Source of the DNA: Bostrychus sinensis
Taxonomy: Eukaryota; Chordata; Actinopteri; Gobiiformes; Eleotridae
Direction: 5' to 3'
DNA: 64,000 nt
Assembly (NCBI GenBank): GCA_020698575.1
Contig: CM036252.1
Span: forward strand, 35,515,659 to 35,579,658
Each line of letters opens with the position of its first letter. Position 1 is the first letter of the stretch. A program made the translations under genes and the position numbers. A model generated the notes under the pieces. The model ran no database searches, was not told where the DNA came from, and was given only the letters and a program-made list of their open reading frames with translations. Below are positions 36,890 through 49,200 of this stretch, one piece after another.

Positions 36890-36998
36890 GCCACAGTAGA
36901 GTACAGAACATCTTCAGTTTGGACCTGTGGGGCTGCATTGACCTCAGCCTCAGTCTGCCTTCCAAAAGAGCTGATTTTGGTAAAGTTGGTAAAGCAGA

Positions 36999-39900
36999 TT
37001 ACGCTACTTCACCTGCAGCATTTTCAGTCTGGAAAAAGACAACACTCGGGTCAGAGGAGAAACTACAGGAATTGAACAGCTGTGACTGTGATGGGTATTG
37101 TTGTGCTTGATCTAATGCTTTCATTGTATATTATTGTGAATAAATCAGCTGTATCATTATTATTAGTAAAACTAATATTTGATTTCAACATGTTTAAACA
37201 TCTTAGCTGGAGACACGTGGGTAATTTTTATGAAGTACTATAAATATATACTGCTCAAAAACAGCTTCTAAGGTAATTGCAAATTGTACATAGTGCCTCA
37301 CTTTCAACAAATACATATTCATGATTACATATTGTTATTCTACATTTTTTTAAAGAATAACTAGGCAATAGTTTGGACATTGCCAATAACGCTCACCTCT
37401 GGTAGAGCACACTCTGAGGCTTCAGAAGTTTCTGTAAGTCATGAAATCACAACAGACAGGTCAAGATATTGGTTTCCTTATATTTTCACAGTGTGGAATA
37501 CTCTTGACCCACCTTTTGACTTGATATATGTAGCCCACAGTATGGATGAAATCAAGACGACAGCCCCCAGTCTCACAAACCACAGCACTCCTGTCAGGAA
37601 CAGCAAAAGATGACTCACTTTGTCCTGGACTTAAACCAAAGTCTGCTTTAACTGAAGACTCAGCACATGGACCATGACAGTGACACCTTCACAGACATGT
37701 TATCTTAGACACTTTTTCACTGGGGAGAACAGTACGGGATGTGTCAGTACGGGACGCCTTAGAACAGGTAGCCCCAAAACCTGCGTGTGTTTCTATTACT
37801 ATATTAATGAGATAAAAAATGTGTTTGAAGCTGACTTTAAAACACAAAGACGATAGATTAAATAAAAAGATGAGTGTAAATCCTGGTGTGTGTCTGTGTG
37901 AGGCTGGTGTGTGTCTGTGTGAGGCTGGTGTGAGTCTGTGTGAGGCTGGTGTGTGTCTGTGTGAGGTTGGTGTGTGTCTGTGTGAGGCTGGTGTGTGTCT
38001 GTGTGAGGCTGGTGTGTGTCTGTGTGAGGCTGGTGTGTGTCTGTGTGAGGCTGGTGTGTCTCTGTGTGAGGCTGGTGTGTGTCTGTGTGAGGTTGGTGTG
38101 TGTCTGTGTGAGGCTGGTGTGTGTCTGTGTGAGGCTGGTGTGTGTCTGTGTGAGGCTGGTGTGTCTCTGTGTGAGGCTGGTGTGTGTCTGTGTGAGGCTG
38201 GTGTGTGTCTGTGTGAGGCTGGTGTGTCTGTGTGAGGCTGGTGTGTGTCTGTGTGAGGCTGGTGTGTGTCTGTGTGAGGCTGGTGTGTGTCTGTGTGAGG
38301 CTGGTGTGTGTCTGTGTGAGGCTGGTGTGTCTGTGTGAGGCTGGTGTGTGTCTGTGTGAGGCTGGTGTGTCTCTGTGTGAGGCTGGTGTGTGTCTGTGTT
38401 AGGCTAGTGTGTGTCTGTCTGTGTCTGTGTGAGGCTGGTGTGTGTCTGTGTGAGGCTGGTGTGTGTCTGTGTGAGGCTGGTGTGTGTCTGTGTGAGGCTG
38501 GTGTGTGTCTGTGTGAGGCTGGTGTGTGTCTGTGTGAGGCTGGTGTGTCTCTGTGTGAGGCTGGTGTGTGTCTGTGTGAGGCTGGTGTGTGTCTGTGTGA
38601 GGCTGGTGTGTGTCTGTGTGAGGCCCACCTCTAACCGTTCCAGACGCTTAACTGTGCCGGACTCCATAAGGGAGGGAGGCCAAAAGTAGAATGGTTTGGA
38701 CCACTTTTTGGGAACACTTTGGGAAGTGGAAACACCCCAAAAGCACTGGTAGAGCTACTGGAAAAGCACCTCTTGAGTCCTCCACTACAATGAGGACAAC
38801 CCACCTACTAATGACAGTAGAGGGTGCTGTTTTCCCATTTAGTGTCAGGAAGGTGCTGCATTCACTACTGGTGCTTCACTGCTCAACCTCCACACCAAGT
38901 ACATTCACCTCACAGTTACTCATTTACCATCACCCGTACTCTGAAACTGTTTATTTAAGGTAAAAAAAAAAAAAAAAAAAAAAAAAAGTTACTGAGTTTT
39001 GATGTTGTTGGGTGCTGCTGCTGATGTTCAGATGGACTGGAGGTTTCAGAAGAGTCAGTCTGCTGAGTTTCCACATAGATCACTGAGGTGACGGCCGACT
39101 TGAGGATGTAAGTTGGATTTGAAGAGGTAGTATCTGTAAATAGACAAAATACCAAAAATATATTTTCACTCCATATTTAGAAAATTACAATAAGGGTGAT
39201 TAAACTTACTGTTGGTAACTGCAATCATAAATTCCAAAAACCTATATTCTGTCCTTGAGCCTCCTCCCTGTGTTCCCAAACCACATCTGTATCGCCCAGA
39301 GTCAGAGCTGCGCACATTTGTAATGCTCACATACATTTTACGAGGATATGAAAATTGTTCCTCATATCTAATGCTGTATCTTCCTTTCTGCCGTCTGTAC
39401 GCTGAAGTCTGAGCCAAAATGTCTTCTGTTTTGTTACAGTAATTTTTACAGAACATTTTTTTGTTTCCAGAAAAATAAAGGACTCGATATTGAACTGTGA
39501 TGGTTCCTCCTTCTGCTGCTGTATAAACTGGAGTTTGAGCTCTGGTGAAGCCAAGTCTTCCATCACACAGCACTGTTCAACACATGAACCAAGAGTTAGT
39601 TACAGCAAAAACTGAAATGTCAAAGAATTATGATTTTGACCAGAGAAATGTTATATCACAACATTAAGACAAGACACCAAAGGTAAAAAAATTTTTGATT
39701 GATTTTTTTAATTGATTTTCTAAAATTGTAAAATTGATTTTGTTAAAGTTTGAACAAACTCAACAAACTTTAAAAACTTGCACTATGTTTGTTTACAATT
39801 GCTCTTTTTCTTCCCATCTTGGTAAAATCTTTGACTGTTGGCGATCGCCCCCTACTGGTTATGTAACATAACACACGTGTTGATATAGAAAAGAATTTGA

Positions 39901-40936
39901 AGCATAAATGCTTTGACGCCAACAACGCTTGGAACAGACAGATTTATTTAAGTACATAATGGAAAAATAAAAAAAAACTTTTAGGGCCCTATCTTGCCAA
40001 GTGGTGCAGACGGTGGCATGGACCTGGCGCACCCAGGGGTGTGCCCAAATAGATTCTTCACGAGGGTGCAGGACTTGGTCTAAAGAGGCTGAACTTGGGG
40101 CTGGTACAAGTTCAAAGGTGGTGTCTGCTCTAAACTCTAAACCAGTAGTTCACAAAGTGGGGTCCGGGGCCCCCCAGGGTGTCCGCGAAGGTACTACAGG
40201 GGGGCCCCTAGACGCTGTCTATATTTTAATTTTAATTTGAATTTATTATTTTTTATTATTATTATTTGAGACACATGGTTTTGGTTCATAAAAGCAAATA
40301 AAACATACAAAAATATAAAAAGTCAATGAAAATATGAAGTACCTAAACACATTAAGTATATAAAACATTTGAAATTAATTACAGTTGTATACTTCTTTTA
40401 AAATATTATTTTAAAACAACTTTTAGTCAATAATAAGTGTTTTTGTAATGTTTTTATTAAAAAACATGGAGAAAAACATGGCAGAGTCTTTTGAATAGAG
40501 GGAAGTTTTATTGTTGGGGGTCTGCAAGGGATTTTTGGAAATTTATGGGAGCCACAACAGTCTTGACTTTGGGAGTGGCTGATCTAAACCAATCAGAGCA
40601 GCTCTCCCCCAGCTCCACTCGCAGCAGGAGAGGATCAGCAGCATTAGAATAAAACACTTTCATAAAACATCATGGGCTGTTAATTAGTAAAAGACAGGCT
40701 AATAAAAGTATTATGTGGTTAATATTATTATTTATAATGTTATTTTTACCTGATATTTAAACATTTATTTTTTGTTTTCTTGAGCTTAACTAGTTTGTTG
40801 ATCCATTATTTTAGCAATAAAAAACAGTTGCTTAATGTCCTGTTAAAATATGAACAAATACTTACTTTGCTCTTTCTTATTGCCTATAGTTTTAAGTGTA
40901 GCCTAATTTTGAGTGCACACAGAAAAAATACATGAA

Positions 40937-40968
<32 letters not shown>

Positions 40969-41854
40969 GAAAAAGGGTTAACAATCTGAAAATAATAAAT
41001 ATTTGGTATTCAAGAACGTGTCAAAAATGAAGAAATAGAAAAGATATGTACGTATAATATTTCCAGACCTAGAGAGACTTATTCATGCGTTCATCTCCAG
41101 CAGGTTAGACTCCTGTAACGGTCTGCTCACTGGACTCACTAAGCGAGATGTAAGACAGCTGCAGGACGTCCAGAACGCTGCTGCTCGGGTCCTGACCAAA
41201 ACCAGGAAGTACGACCATATTAGTCCTGTCCTCAGGTCTCTGCACTGGCTTCCTGTTGCTCAGAGAATAGACTTTAAAACAGCTCTGCTTGTGTACAAGT
41301 CTCTCCAACTCTTCGCAAACTTTTTACGTTTTTTGTGTGGCGCAGCTGCAAAGTTTATGAAAAAATGTTTGATTTCACCATACTTGCAATTCATAATTCA
41401 TATATTGACACTCCTGTCCTCAATGAAGCACAAGGGTTAACTTGTCCAAATGTCCAATCTACACAGTAAGGTGTTTTTTCAATACATTTAGTCATCTAGA
41501 TTTCTATCTAAAATATTAATTTTCAATGGCTGTTTTCTCAAAAAGATTTTTTCTCAGATATCTCCATAGCATGTACAAAGACCAAATCATACACTCTTAT
41601 ATTTCAAAACATTTTGAAAGTTTTTACTAAGGTATTTGTATATATAATATTCCTTTATATTCCTAGCCTGATTTATTGGGCATTTTACTCTGAAAAACAA
41701 GGGTTTTTTTTTTCTTTATTTTTTTTCTTTACTTAACAAAGGCAAAATAACATTTCCATAATTCCTTCTGTAAAAAAAAAAAACCTTTATCGAATACTGT
41801 ACGTTAACAAAATGAATCAAGAATTTTAAACCTGGCTCTCTCTTATATATACGT

Positions 41855-41933
<79 letters not shown>

Positions 41934-42217
41934 TTTTTTGCGTGTGCCTAGGTTCCATATGAAAACATTAAATTACACAAAACTTGCATTTTTTTTTTTT
42001 TTTTATGTTTACGTCAGAAATGTACTGGAGAAGTTTCACAATAATATCTGTAAGTTAAAATAAATCCCTAATCACCTGCAGTATCTCCTTAAATCAAGTA
42101 AACTAGTCAAATAAACAATAAGTAATGATGACTATTCACTACAGAAGAGCAATGAACAAAAATAGTAGTTAGAGTAAACTCACCAAGCAAAAGCGCTAAA
42201 GCTTGAAAGACTGCCAT
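36999..42217 (-). CDS. Type-1 receptor D: CD300-like, ITIM-less, Arg in TM
   Basis: Minus-strand exons: leader 42217-42184 (MAVFQALALLL), V 39572-39210, stalk 39133-38993, TM 37590-37513, 35-nt exon 37431-37397, tail 37028-36999. All junctions agree in phase; 681 nt gives 226 residues. The tail exon reads TENAAGEVA and then TAA, where paralogues have the tyrosine of their first ITIM. The second tyrosine is also lost (VNA for VYA). The TM exon is 24 nt shorter than in A and B and reads VLWFVRLGAVVLISSILWA, with Arg where A and B have Ser. A charged TM residue with a short tail is the known plan of activating receptors that pair with ITAM adaptors. In the V domain the B-strand cysteine is replaced (TVQYRV for TVTCLF), while FCKNYC and YRCG remain. 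Either a remodelled activating receptor or an early pseudogene. Confidence 0.6.
37879..38626. repeat. 21-bp minisatellite, inverted partner, in gene D intron
   Basis: About 35 copies of a unit reading GGCTGGTGTGTGTCTGTGTGA, the reverse complement of the 25068-26530 array. It lies between the TM and stalk exons of gene D. Open frames across it are artefacts of the 21-nt period. Confidence 0.93.
39900..41050. other. Gene D intron 1, repeat-filled
   Basis: It holds the inverted partner of 28262-28465 at about 40140-40350. The rest is AT-rich intron with no exon candidate. Confidence 0.4.
41066..41314 (+). mobile_element. L2-like LINE fragment, RT C-terminus
   Basis: The plus-strand frame reads DLERLIHAFISSRLDSCNGL, then VQNAAARVLTKTRKYDHI, then LRSLHWLPVAQRIDFKTALL, the highly conserved end of L2/CR1-type reverse transcriptases. 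It is a short 5'- and 3'-truncated fragment in intron 1 of gene D. Confidence 0.85.
41855..41940. repeat. (AC)n(AT)n microsatellite with T run
   Basis: ACACAC, then an AT run of about 50 bp, then a T run, in gene D intron 1 near the leader exon. Confidence 0.95.
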
Positions 42218-42308
42218 TCTTCACCTATACAATATAATGAAATCTACTGGCACCACTTCTGTGAAACTAACACACCACTTGTCTCTGAGCCTGTTTATGA
42301 ACACATGA

Positions 42309-42323
42309 AACCACAGTGTGGTT
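42309..42323. promoter_or_regulatory. Palindromic RUNX-like site upstream of gene D
   Basis: AACCACAGTGTGGTT, a full inverted pair, 92 bp upstream of the gene D ATG. Confidence 0.45.
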
Positions 42324-43228
42324 TAGCTGCACGCTCAGTGCCCACCCTGAGTGCATGAGTCGTGAGTTGTCTGAAGTTGCATTCAAAAACTATTACTCAA
42401 AATGCATTAAATTTCTCACAAGAAATAATTCAGGAGCATTGTATCTCGCGTCAGTAAATGGTTTAGTTTTGCTAACTAAATGACCAGTAACTTTTAACCA
42501 TAATTAAGCAAATAAAATGCTAAAATTAGGCAAACCTCATGTTCACACTCAAATTTTCCAAAGGTCATCTGTTAGAAAAATGTGAGTCAGAGGGAATAAG
42601 AGAGGAGCTCCAGTCTAAAGCTGCGTTCCAGTTGTACTCTGAGATTGGAATTTGGAGTTTGAGTTCCAAGTTGTAAATGTCCTCCCATCTTGGAATTCCT
42701 ACTCAGAAAGTCAGGTGAACCCCAATAGCCCAAATTTTGACATTTCCAAGATGGCTGTTATTCTCCCATGAGTTGTCCAGCACAGTCCAACCGCTGTCTG
42801 TGAACACGCTACTGTGGGAGGAAAGGTAAATTCCAGTTGTGGGTGTTGAAATGCTATGTCACATATTTCCATGTAACATCAGGCAGAACAGCAGGAGCAC
42901 AACTGGGTTGGTTGATGCTTTCTTTAGGAAACAAGAAGCATCATATAAATATGAAGAATATAAAAAGCTTGGAGACAGATTAGTTGTCTCATGTCATTTG
43001 ATTTGATAAAGAAACAATGGTACGAGTGGGCAGCACTAAAAAGGTTGTAACGTGCTGTGGTCACAGAGGTTAGCAGCTGAAACTCAGACTTGTTTACTGT
43101 AAAAGGAAGAGGATGAGGGATGTGTTGGTTTTACTGAGGTGGGCTGTTGTTTGTAGAAGTGGCACAAGCGCAACATTTTGTATGCATGCTATAAAATCCT
43201 TGGGGTTGGGGCAACTTCACGTCTCAAC

Positions 43229-46200
43229 ATGAAAATCAGTCCAGTTTTTATGCTGTTTCTTGGTGAGTACAGTCTGCTCTTTGTTATTTTTTTTTTAGCT
43301 ACAATCATTTGTTGTGAATTAAGTTAAAATTGTCAATATCCTAATAAATCTGTGTTAACCATATTACTGCGACAGTTCACAATGCCAGTAGCGGGGATCA
43401 AACTGCAAACCTTGAGGTTAGTGGGCGCAATGTCTCTACCTACTGAGCTACTGCCGCCCCGATAAACAGGATTGTGCATTTGTTGAACACATTTACTATG
43501 TAGTCACAAACGCTTGTATCTAGACTGGACTGCAAAAATAAACAAAAGATGTGATGCAAAAAATAGTCATACAATAGTTATCCAATTTCTAACAAAGGTT
43601 AAAAAGAGGTATTAAGAGTTGAAAACACACAACTATGTCTTTTTAACTTGTATTTAATATATGAATTAAGAAATTTATGTTTTGCAATTTTGGTTGTTAT
43701 GTCTGAACAGTTATTTATTCCTTTCTCATGTGTGGGAAAGTGATTGCATGCAGACTGTGGTCAGATGGTGTGAAAACCCACACTTTCCAATACTGTTCAC
43801 ACCTTTGCATCTGTACTGGCTCATGAGCACACTTACCAGCATTACAGTGGTGTAGTCTACATTTTTGTAGTGGGTATACTGTGAGGATTGTAGGCTATGT
43901 AGGGCCTATACATTATTTAGCCAAACAGGAATACTTTTAAATCAAAAGCTCAACTGAGGAAAAACAAAAAACAAAGATCAACAAACTGCACTAAAGCAAG
44001 ACCCAGGGCAAGTAAAGAGTGGGTAAAGAGTGATTTTATACAAAACCATTTAGCATTTAGAAGAGCGGAAGCAGCCGACTTGGCCTGCTTTGCCTATGGT
44101 ACAAGTAAAATAAAGATATTTGCTGTGGTTTATAGTTTGCTGCTAATTATTATAGCACACACATTTAATTGTTTTTGATTCAAATGGAAAACACGGCACT
44201 GGGCAGTGTTCTGGGACCACTCAGTCTCACAATAAAATGCCAAATGCATCTCTCAGTTACTTCAATTCCCAAACCCAGTCAAACAGTCTAAGCTAAATTA
44301 ATCTTCTACAAATATCACAATATTATGTGCTGAACAATACCTATACATTGAAATACTTTCAACACACAAATTGTCACCATCTGCCGTTATGTGATGGCCC
44401 CTAACAGAGCTTTACTTAAGGAGATAAAAGAAACAGTGCTCAGTAAAAATGCCTGCCTTGTCCTGAGTCAGATTTACAGACTGTCACTGTTGATGCTGGG
44501 CTCCTTTAGCATCTTCTGCTGGAGCTGTATTTGTCTTTAATACTCTACATTCTTTACTCCCAGCCTTCTGCCTTAGTTTCCTCCTCTGATACCTGACAAA
44601 ATATTCAGTTTAAGGAACAAAGTGAAAACGTTTGGTCAGTGACTTGTCTCAGTAGCTTATGCTTATTAGCCTACTTACATTTTAGCTCAGTGTCGCTAAC
44701 TCCTCTGTAACCTCCTCCCCTGCAGTAGCTCATACTCCTCTGGTATCTGTGTACATCTCCTGGTTTATTGTATTTGTATAAAGCTCTACAGCTGTGTTAT
44801 TGTCTTCTGTTGATATCATTTGTTTTCTGTCTGAATCTGGCCCTGCTGAGGCACGTTCACAACACATGTGTTCATGTGTTCATCAACGGAAGACAGCCAA
44901 TGAGAGCGCGGGGGAGGCGGAACAAGCGTCAGAAGAGCCAATGAGAAATAAGTTAGGCTGAATCCGAATTCCTTAAATTGCACCTCCTGCTCCTACCTCC
45001 TGTTCCTTAACCTTTGAGAGCTACATCATGAGGTCAACAGTAAGACTCCTACTGCTGTAAGGAAAGGAGCTTCAGCGCTGTTTGGAGGATCCGACCAAGT
45101 CACGTGGACCTACAGCTGTTTAATAAAAACTACAGCACCCAGGAAATGGACTACAATAAGTGCACCTTATCCTTATAAGGGTTATGGGATGGCTCCTCCC
45201 TCCTCGCTGGATGGTAAGGAACTTCTGGAGCTTCCTATGCTAAAGGAGCTATTTAAGGAAGCAATGAAGCTCCTTTCCCTAACTTCTTCCATACTGAGAA
45301 GACAATCCGGACAGTTCTTATCATGGAGGACGATGACGTACATCCGGTTAGAGCTTAAGGAGCTAGGAAGTTCCTTGACAATTTTCGCTTTTTGGATTCA
45401 GCCTTAGTCTTCCACTGAGCTCCGTTTGCTGCGCTGCTGCTGTAATGGGAACAAGAGGAGAGAGGCTGAGGCTGTAAAGAGTTAGCGCTGGGCTCTGTAA
45501 ACAGAGACAAAAGTACAGAAGAGATAATGATTGTTAGGCATCATTGCACACTTTGACATGGGTATACTGAAATCTGCAGCATTTCTAGTTAGTATACAGC
45601 GTATACCTGCGTATCATGTAGACTACACTGCAGCATTACAATTTTTCTCAGTCACTTTGGTACATTTCTCTAATCAGAACTTAAATTTTCAAAACACTTT
45701 GTTCAACCTTCACATCCTCACTTTTGAAAAACATTAAGGGCCAGATTTATCAAAGGTTTGCGTGCACGCTAAATGAAAAAGACGTGCTAAAAATGGAGCA
45801 AACCCAGGCGCAGCTGAGATTTGCGTCTCTCACAGGAGCAAATTCAGCGTGGCGCAGATTTTGCTCCTGTGATTCAATGAATATGTAAAACAAGGCGTTC
45901 TTGCCAAAACGCGCAAAATTCAAGGCGTGGAAAATGCAAATGAAGTCGGTTTGCAGTCACTGTTTGATTTATCACGAGTACGGAGCTAAATCTGCGTGAA
46001 AATTTAGTACGCTGGAGAAGCAGGTGCAAAAGTTTTGCTGAGGTAAGAGTGCAGCTTTTAGTGCACAGATTGGGCATTGAAAATAAGTTCTAATGCTTTA
46101 ACAGGGCTCATTTACAAAGATACAACAGTAATGTGTTGATTTGAAGATGAAGGAAACAAAGAAACAGACTTTACCTGCGGCACGGAACTTCAGCCTTTTA

Positions 46201-49200
46201 CAGCTGCTGTCTCTGGGCTTTCAGTCTGTTTAACATTCTTTGAAATCCTTACGGTGAAAGGAACAGTCTTTAAACGCTGCGCAAACTCGACTCACTGTGT
46301 TTATCTCATTGCCTCCCAATGCTCGCTGCGGCGCTTGACTGACAGCTGCCCCTACAGAGGCTCAAGGCTGTGTGGATTTGTTATTTTTATTCGATCACCA
46401 TCAGCGGGCCATATAAGCTACTGATACATTTTATATAATTGTTTGAAAGGTTACTGGCTCTGACAGACAGTGAAAAGGACTTTCCTCTCCCTCCACTGTC
46501 TTTCACAGAGGGGAAATAAGGCACGTGACTCTGGTCAGCGAACACAGCTCTACTACAGTCAGTCCTGTTATTTGTTGGACTCTCAGATTGTGTTTTGTGT
46601 TGCATCTCTGTAGGAAAGATGCAGTCAGAGCTGGCAAACAGCGTTGCTCTCGCTGTCAGAGCGTTTTATGCTCATGCAAAATTCTCATTTACATATCAGA
46701 TTTGCGGCAGCAGTTACTTGCGCAGTTTCTCTTTGTATATCACACGCAACACGCCCACAAAATATCCAGACGCTATTTTTTAAGCTGCACTCGCAATTTT
46801 GCACTTATCTTAGTAAATATGGCCTTAAGTCTGTTTCTTGTTATCTTTTTTTTTTTTTTTTTTACAAAGAATGATTTTGTACAACTGCTGTTTCTTACAC
46901 TGTCAAGCACTGTGCTTTTGCCGTGCTCATCAAAATGGATTAGTCTGACTCTCAGGTGAATAGTCCACACTTAACTCTTGTGCATCTGTTGAACAGTGCT
47001 GTGTGAGGGAAGACCTGGACTCTGCAAAGCTGGGGCTAAAGTTTTGAAAGTAACTGAAGGAGAAAATGTAAGAGCCAACTGTGCAGTTTATTTTTATGGA
47101 AACAAAAAAATGTTCTGTAAAAATGACTGTAACAAAGAAGACATTTTGGTTGAGACTTCAGGCTACAGTCTGCAGAACGGCAGATACAGCATCGAACATG
47201 AGAAAGATCCTGGAGGATACCATATCATGTTTGTGAGCATTACAAATGTGAGCAGCTCTGACTCTGGACGATACCTGTGTGGTCTGGAATATGGACACAG
47301 AGACGCAACCATTGTGAAGTTTATGATTAAAGTCATCAATGGTAAGTTTACAAATGCACAAATAAATGTATATTAAAAACAATGGCTACATTAATTCAGT
47401 ATTATTTCATTTTATTTCTACTGCACAAGTTGGTCACCATTATAAACTATGGACCTGGATCATTTTTGTTATCACTTTTACATTCTGATTACAGAGAAAA
47501 GCACAAATATTGGATATTTCATGTGAATATGTCATGCTCACAGATTTTTTTATCTTTCCAGCTACGACCACCCCGAACCCAGCTTTTAGTCTCAGCCCCA
47601 CCTCATCATTCTGTACTGAGTCCACACCACAACAGACAGAAGCATCATCTGTGACCTCTGCTCCACCTGAACACCAGCAGCACACAACAGTACTCACTGG
47701 TACTTCCACACTGACCCACTGTTAGCCCAGTGCTCATATTTATACACACTACACTTGTGTAAAATCTGGTGTAGGGGAAAAGAGAGATTACAGTTAGTTT
47801 GAGTTTGTAGCTAATGGCATGTTACATTTGAATGTTAATATTAATTTTATATAGGATATTGTTAAAAAGTAAAGTATTTTGTTACACCTGCCTTGATGCA
47901 AATATATTTTTATTAATGGGTATTTATTGTTCCATAGATGAGCAACCATCCAGGTACTTTACTGTTGCGCCAAGTCCCTGCCCCCTTTCAGGTGAAAACA
48001 TCCCTATTTACCAGAGGTGTGGACTTAAAAGTCATGACTTGGACTCAAGTCAGACTTGAGTCGCTAACTTGATGACTTTAGACTCGACTTAATGAAATAG
48101 ACTAAGACTTGTGACTCAACTTGGACTTGAATACCAGTGACTTGGGACTTGACTCGGACTTGAGCCCCATGACTTGAGAAGACTTGATGCAAAAGAAATA
48201 AACATGATTTTTGATAAGTGTGTGAAAAACAATTAGCCTAATTAAACTCCTCTATGCGCATGTTACTTATGCGTGTTTTCTAATGCACATTTCAAAGTGT
48301 ATTGAGCTGTAACAGTACATGACATTTTGAGAGAGTAAGAGATTTTTAGCTTTATGTCAGTCTTTGTTTTGTGTTGATCTCAGAAATCACAGAGATATTG
48401 AGCGTTAAAGTATTTCAACCTTTAATGATATCAAACATGTGCATCTAATTAACGCTCTATCGGCGAGAACCCGCGGCCATTTCAGACAGTACTGCTGATG
48501 TTTTACTCCAAACACAATCATAAAAAAATTATTTAGTCACCATAACTTAGTTTTAATGTCAGAAGGACATGGATGGAGCAGAGTTGAGAAGAAGCTGCTG
48601 CCTCTGTGACTCTTCCTCTCCTCACAGCTGAGAGCAGCTCACTCCAGACACAGATGTTAGGAGGTGTTCAGGCACAGATTACAATTAATATAAACTAACA
48701 CAAAATGAATAAATAAATGAATAATATCTAAAAAAATAAATAATCCTTTGTAATAGAGTCTAAAGGTGAATATGTGGAAAAATCTGAGAGAATTACATGA
48801 ACCACGTGACCCACGCGCAGCTTTATGTCATTACACAGAGGAGATCTTTACCTGTGCACAGTGAGCTCCCTCTGCCTCAGACAGTTACCCTGAATTCACA
48901 CCGAAAACGTCTCGAGAGCATTGCAGCAGCAGGTCGTTTTACGTGCGTTCTGTTTAAAAACATCAATTCACACCGAGGGCGTCAGAGCTGCTGCTGTAAC
49001 GCTGCTCCAGTAGCTCTCCCCTCTGAGTTTTACAGACACTCACTGTCTGAACAGAAAGTTGTCTTTACAGAGCCCTGTAGCTTCTACTTCTGCATGTTGT
49101 CCTTGTAAAACGGCTGCTTGGCATTGCAAATTACGTTACATTTCTCCCCCTCAAGAATCAACTTCTCGGTGTGTAATGTTTACATGACCGCTGTTTTCAG

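Noticed and set aside
37819..38689. Long plus-strand ORFs of VRLVCVC / GVCLCEA repeats
   Set aside because: Same minisatellite, inverted copy, inside an intron of gene D.
47938..47957. Extra small exon of gene E (ATGAGCAACCATCC after a CATAG acceptor)
   Set aside because: It would end in phase 2 at GTACTT, breaking the phase-1 link from the stalk exon to the TM exon.
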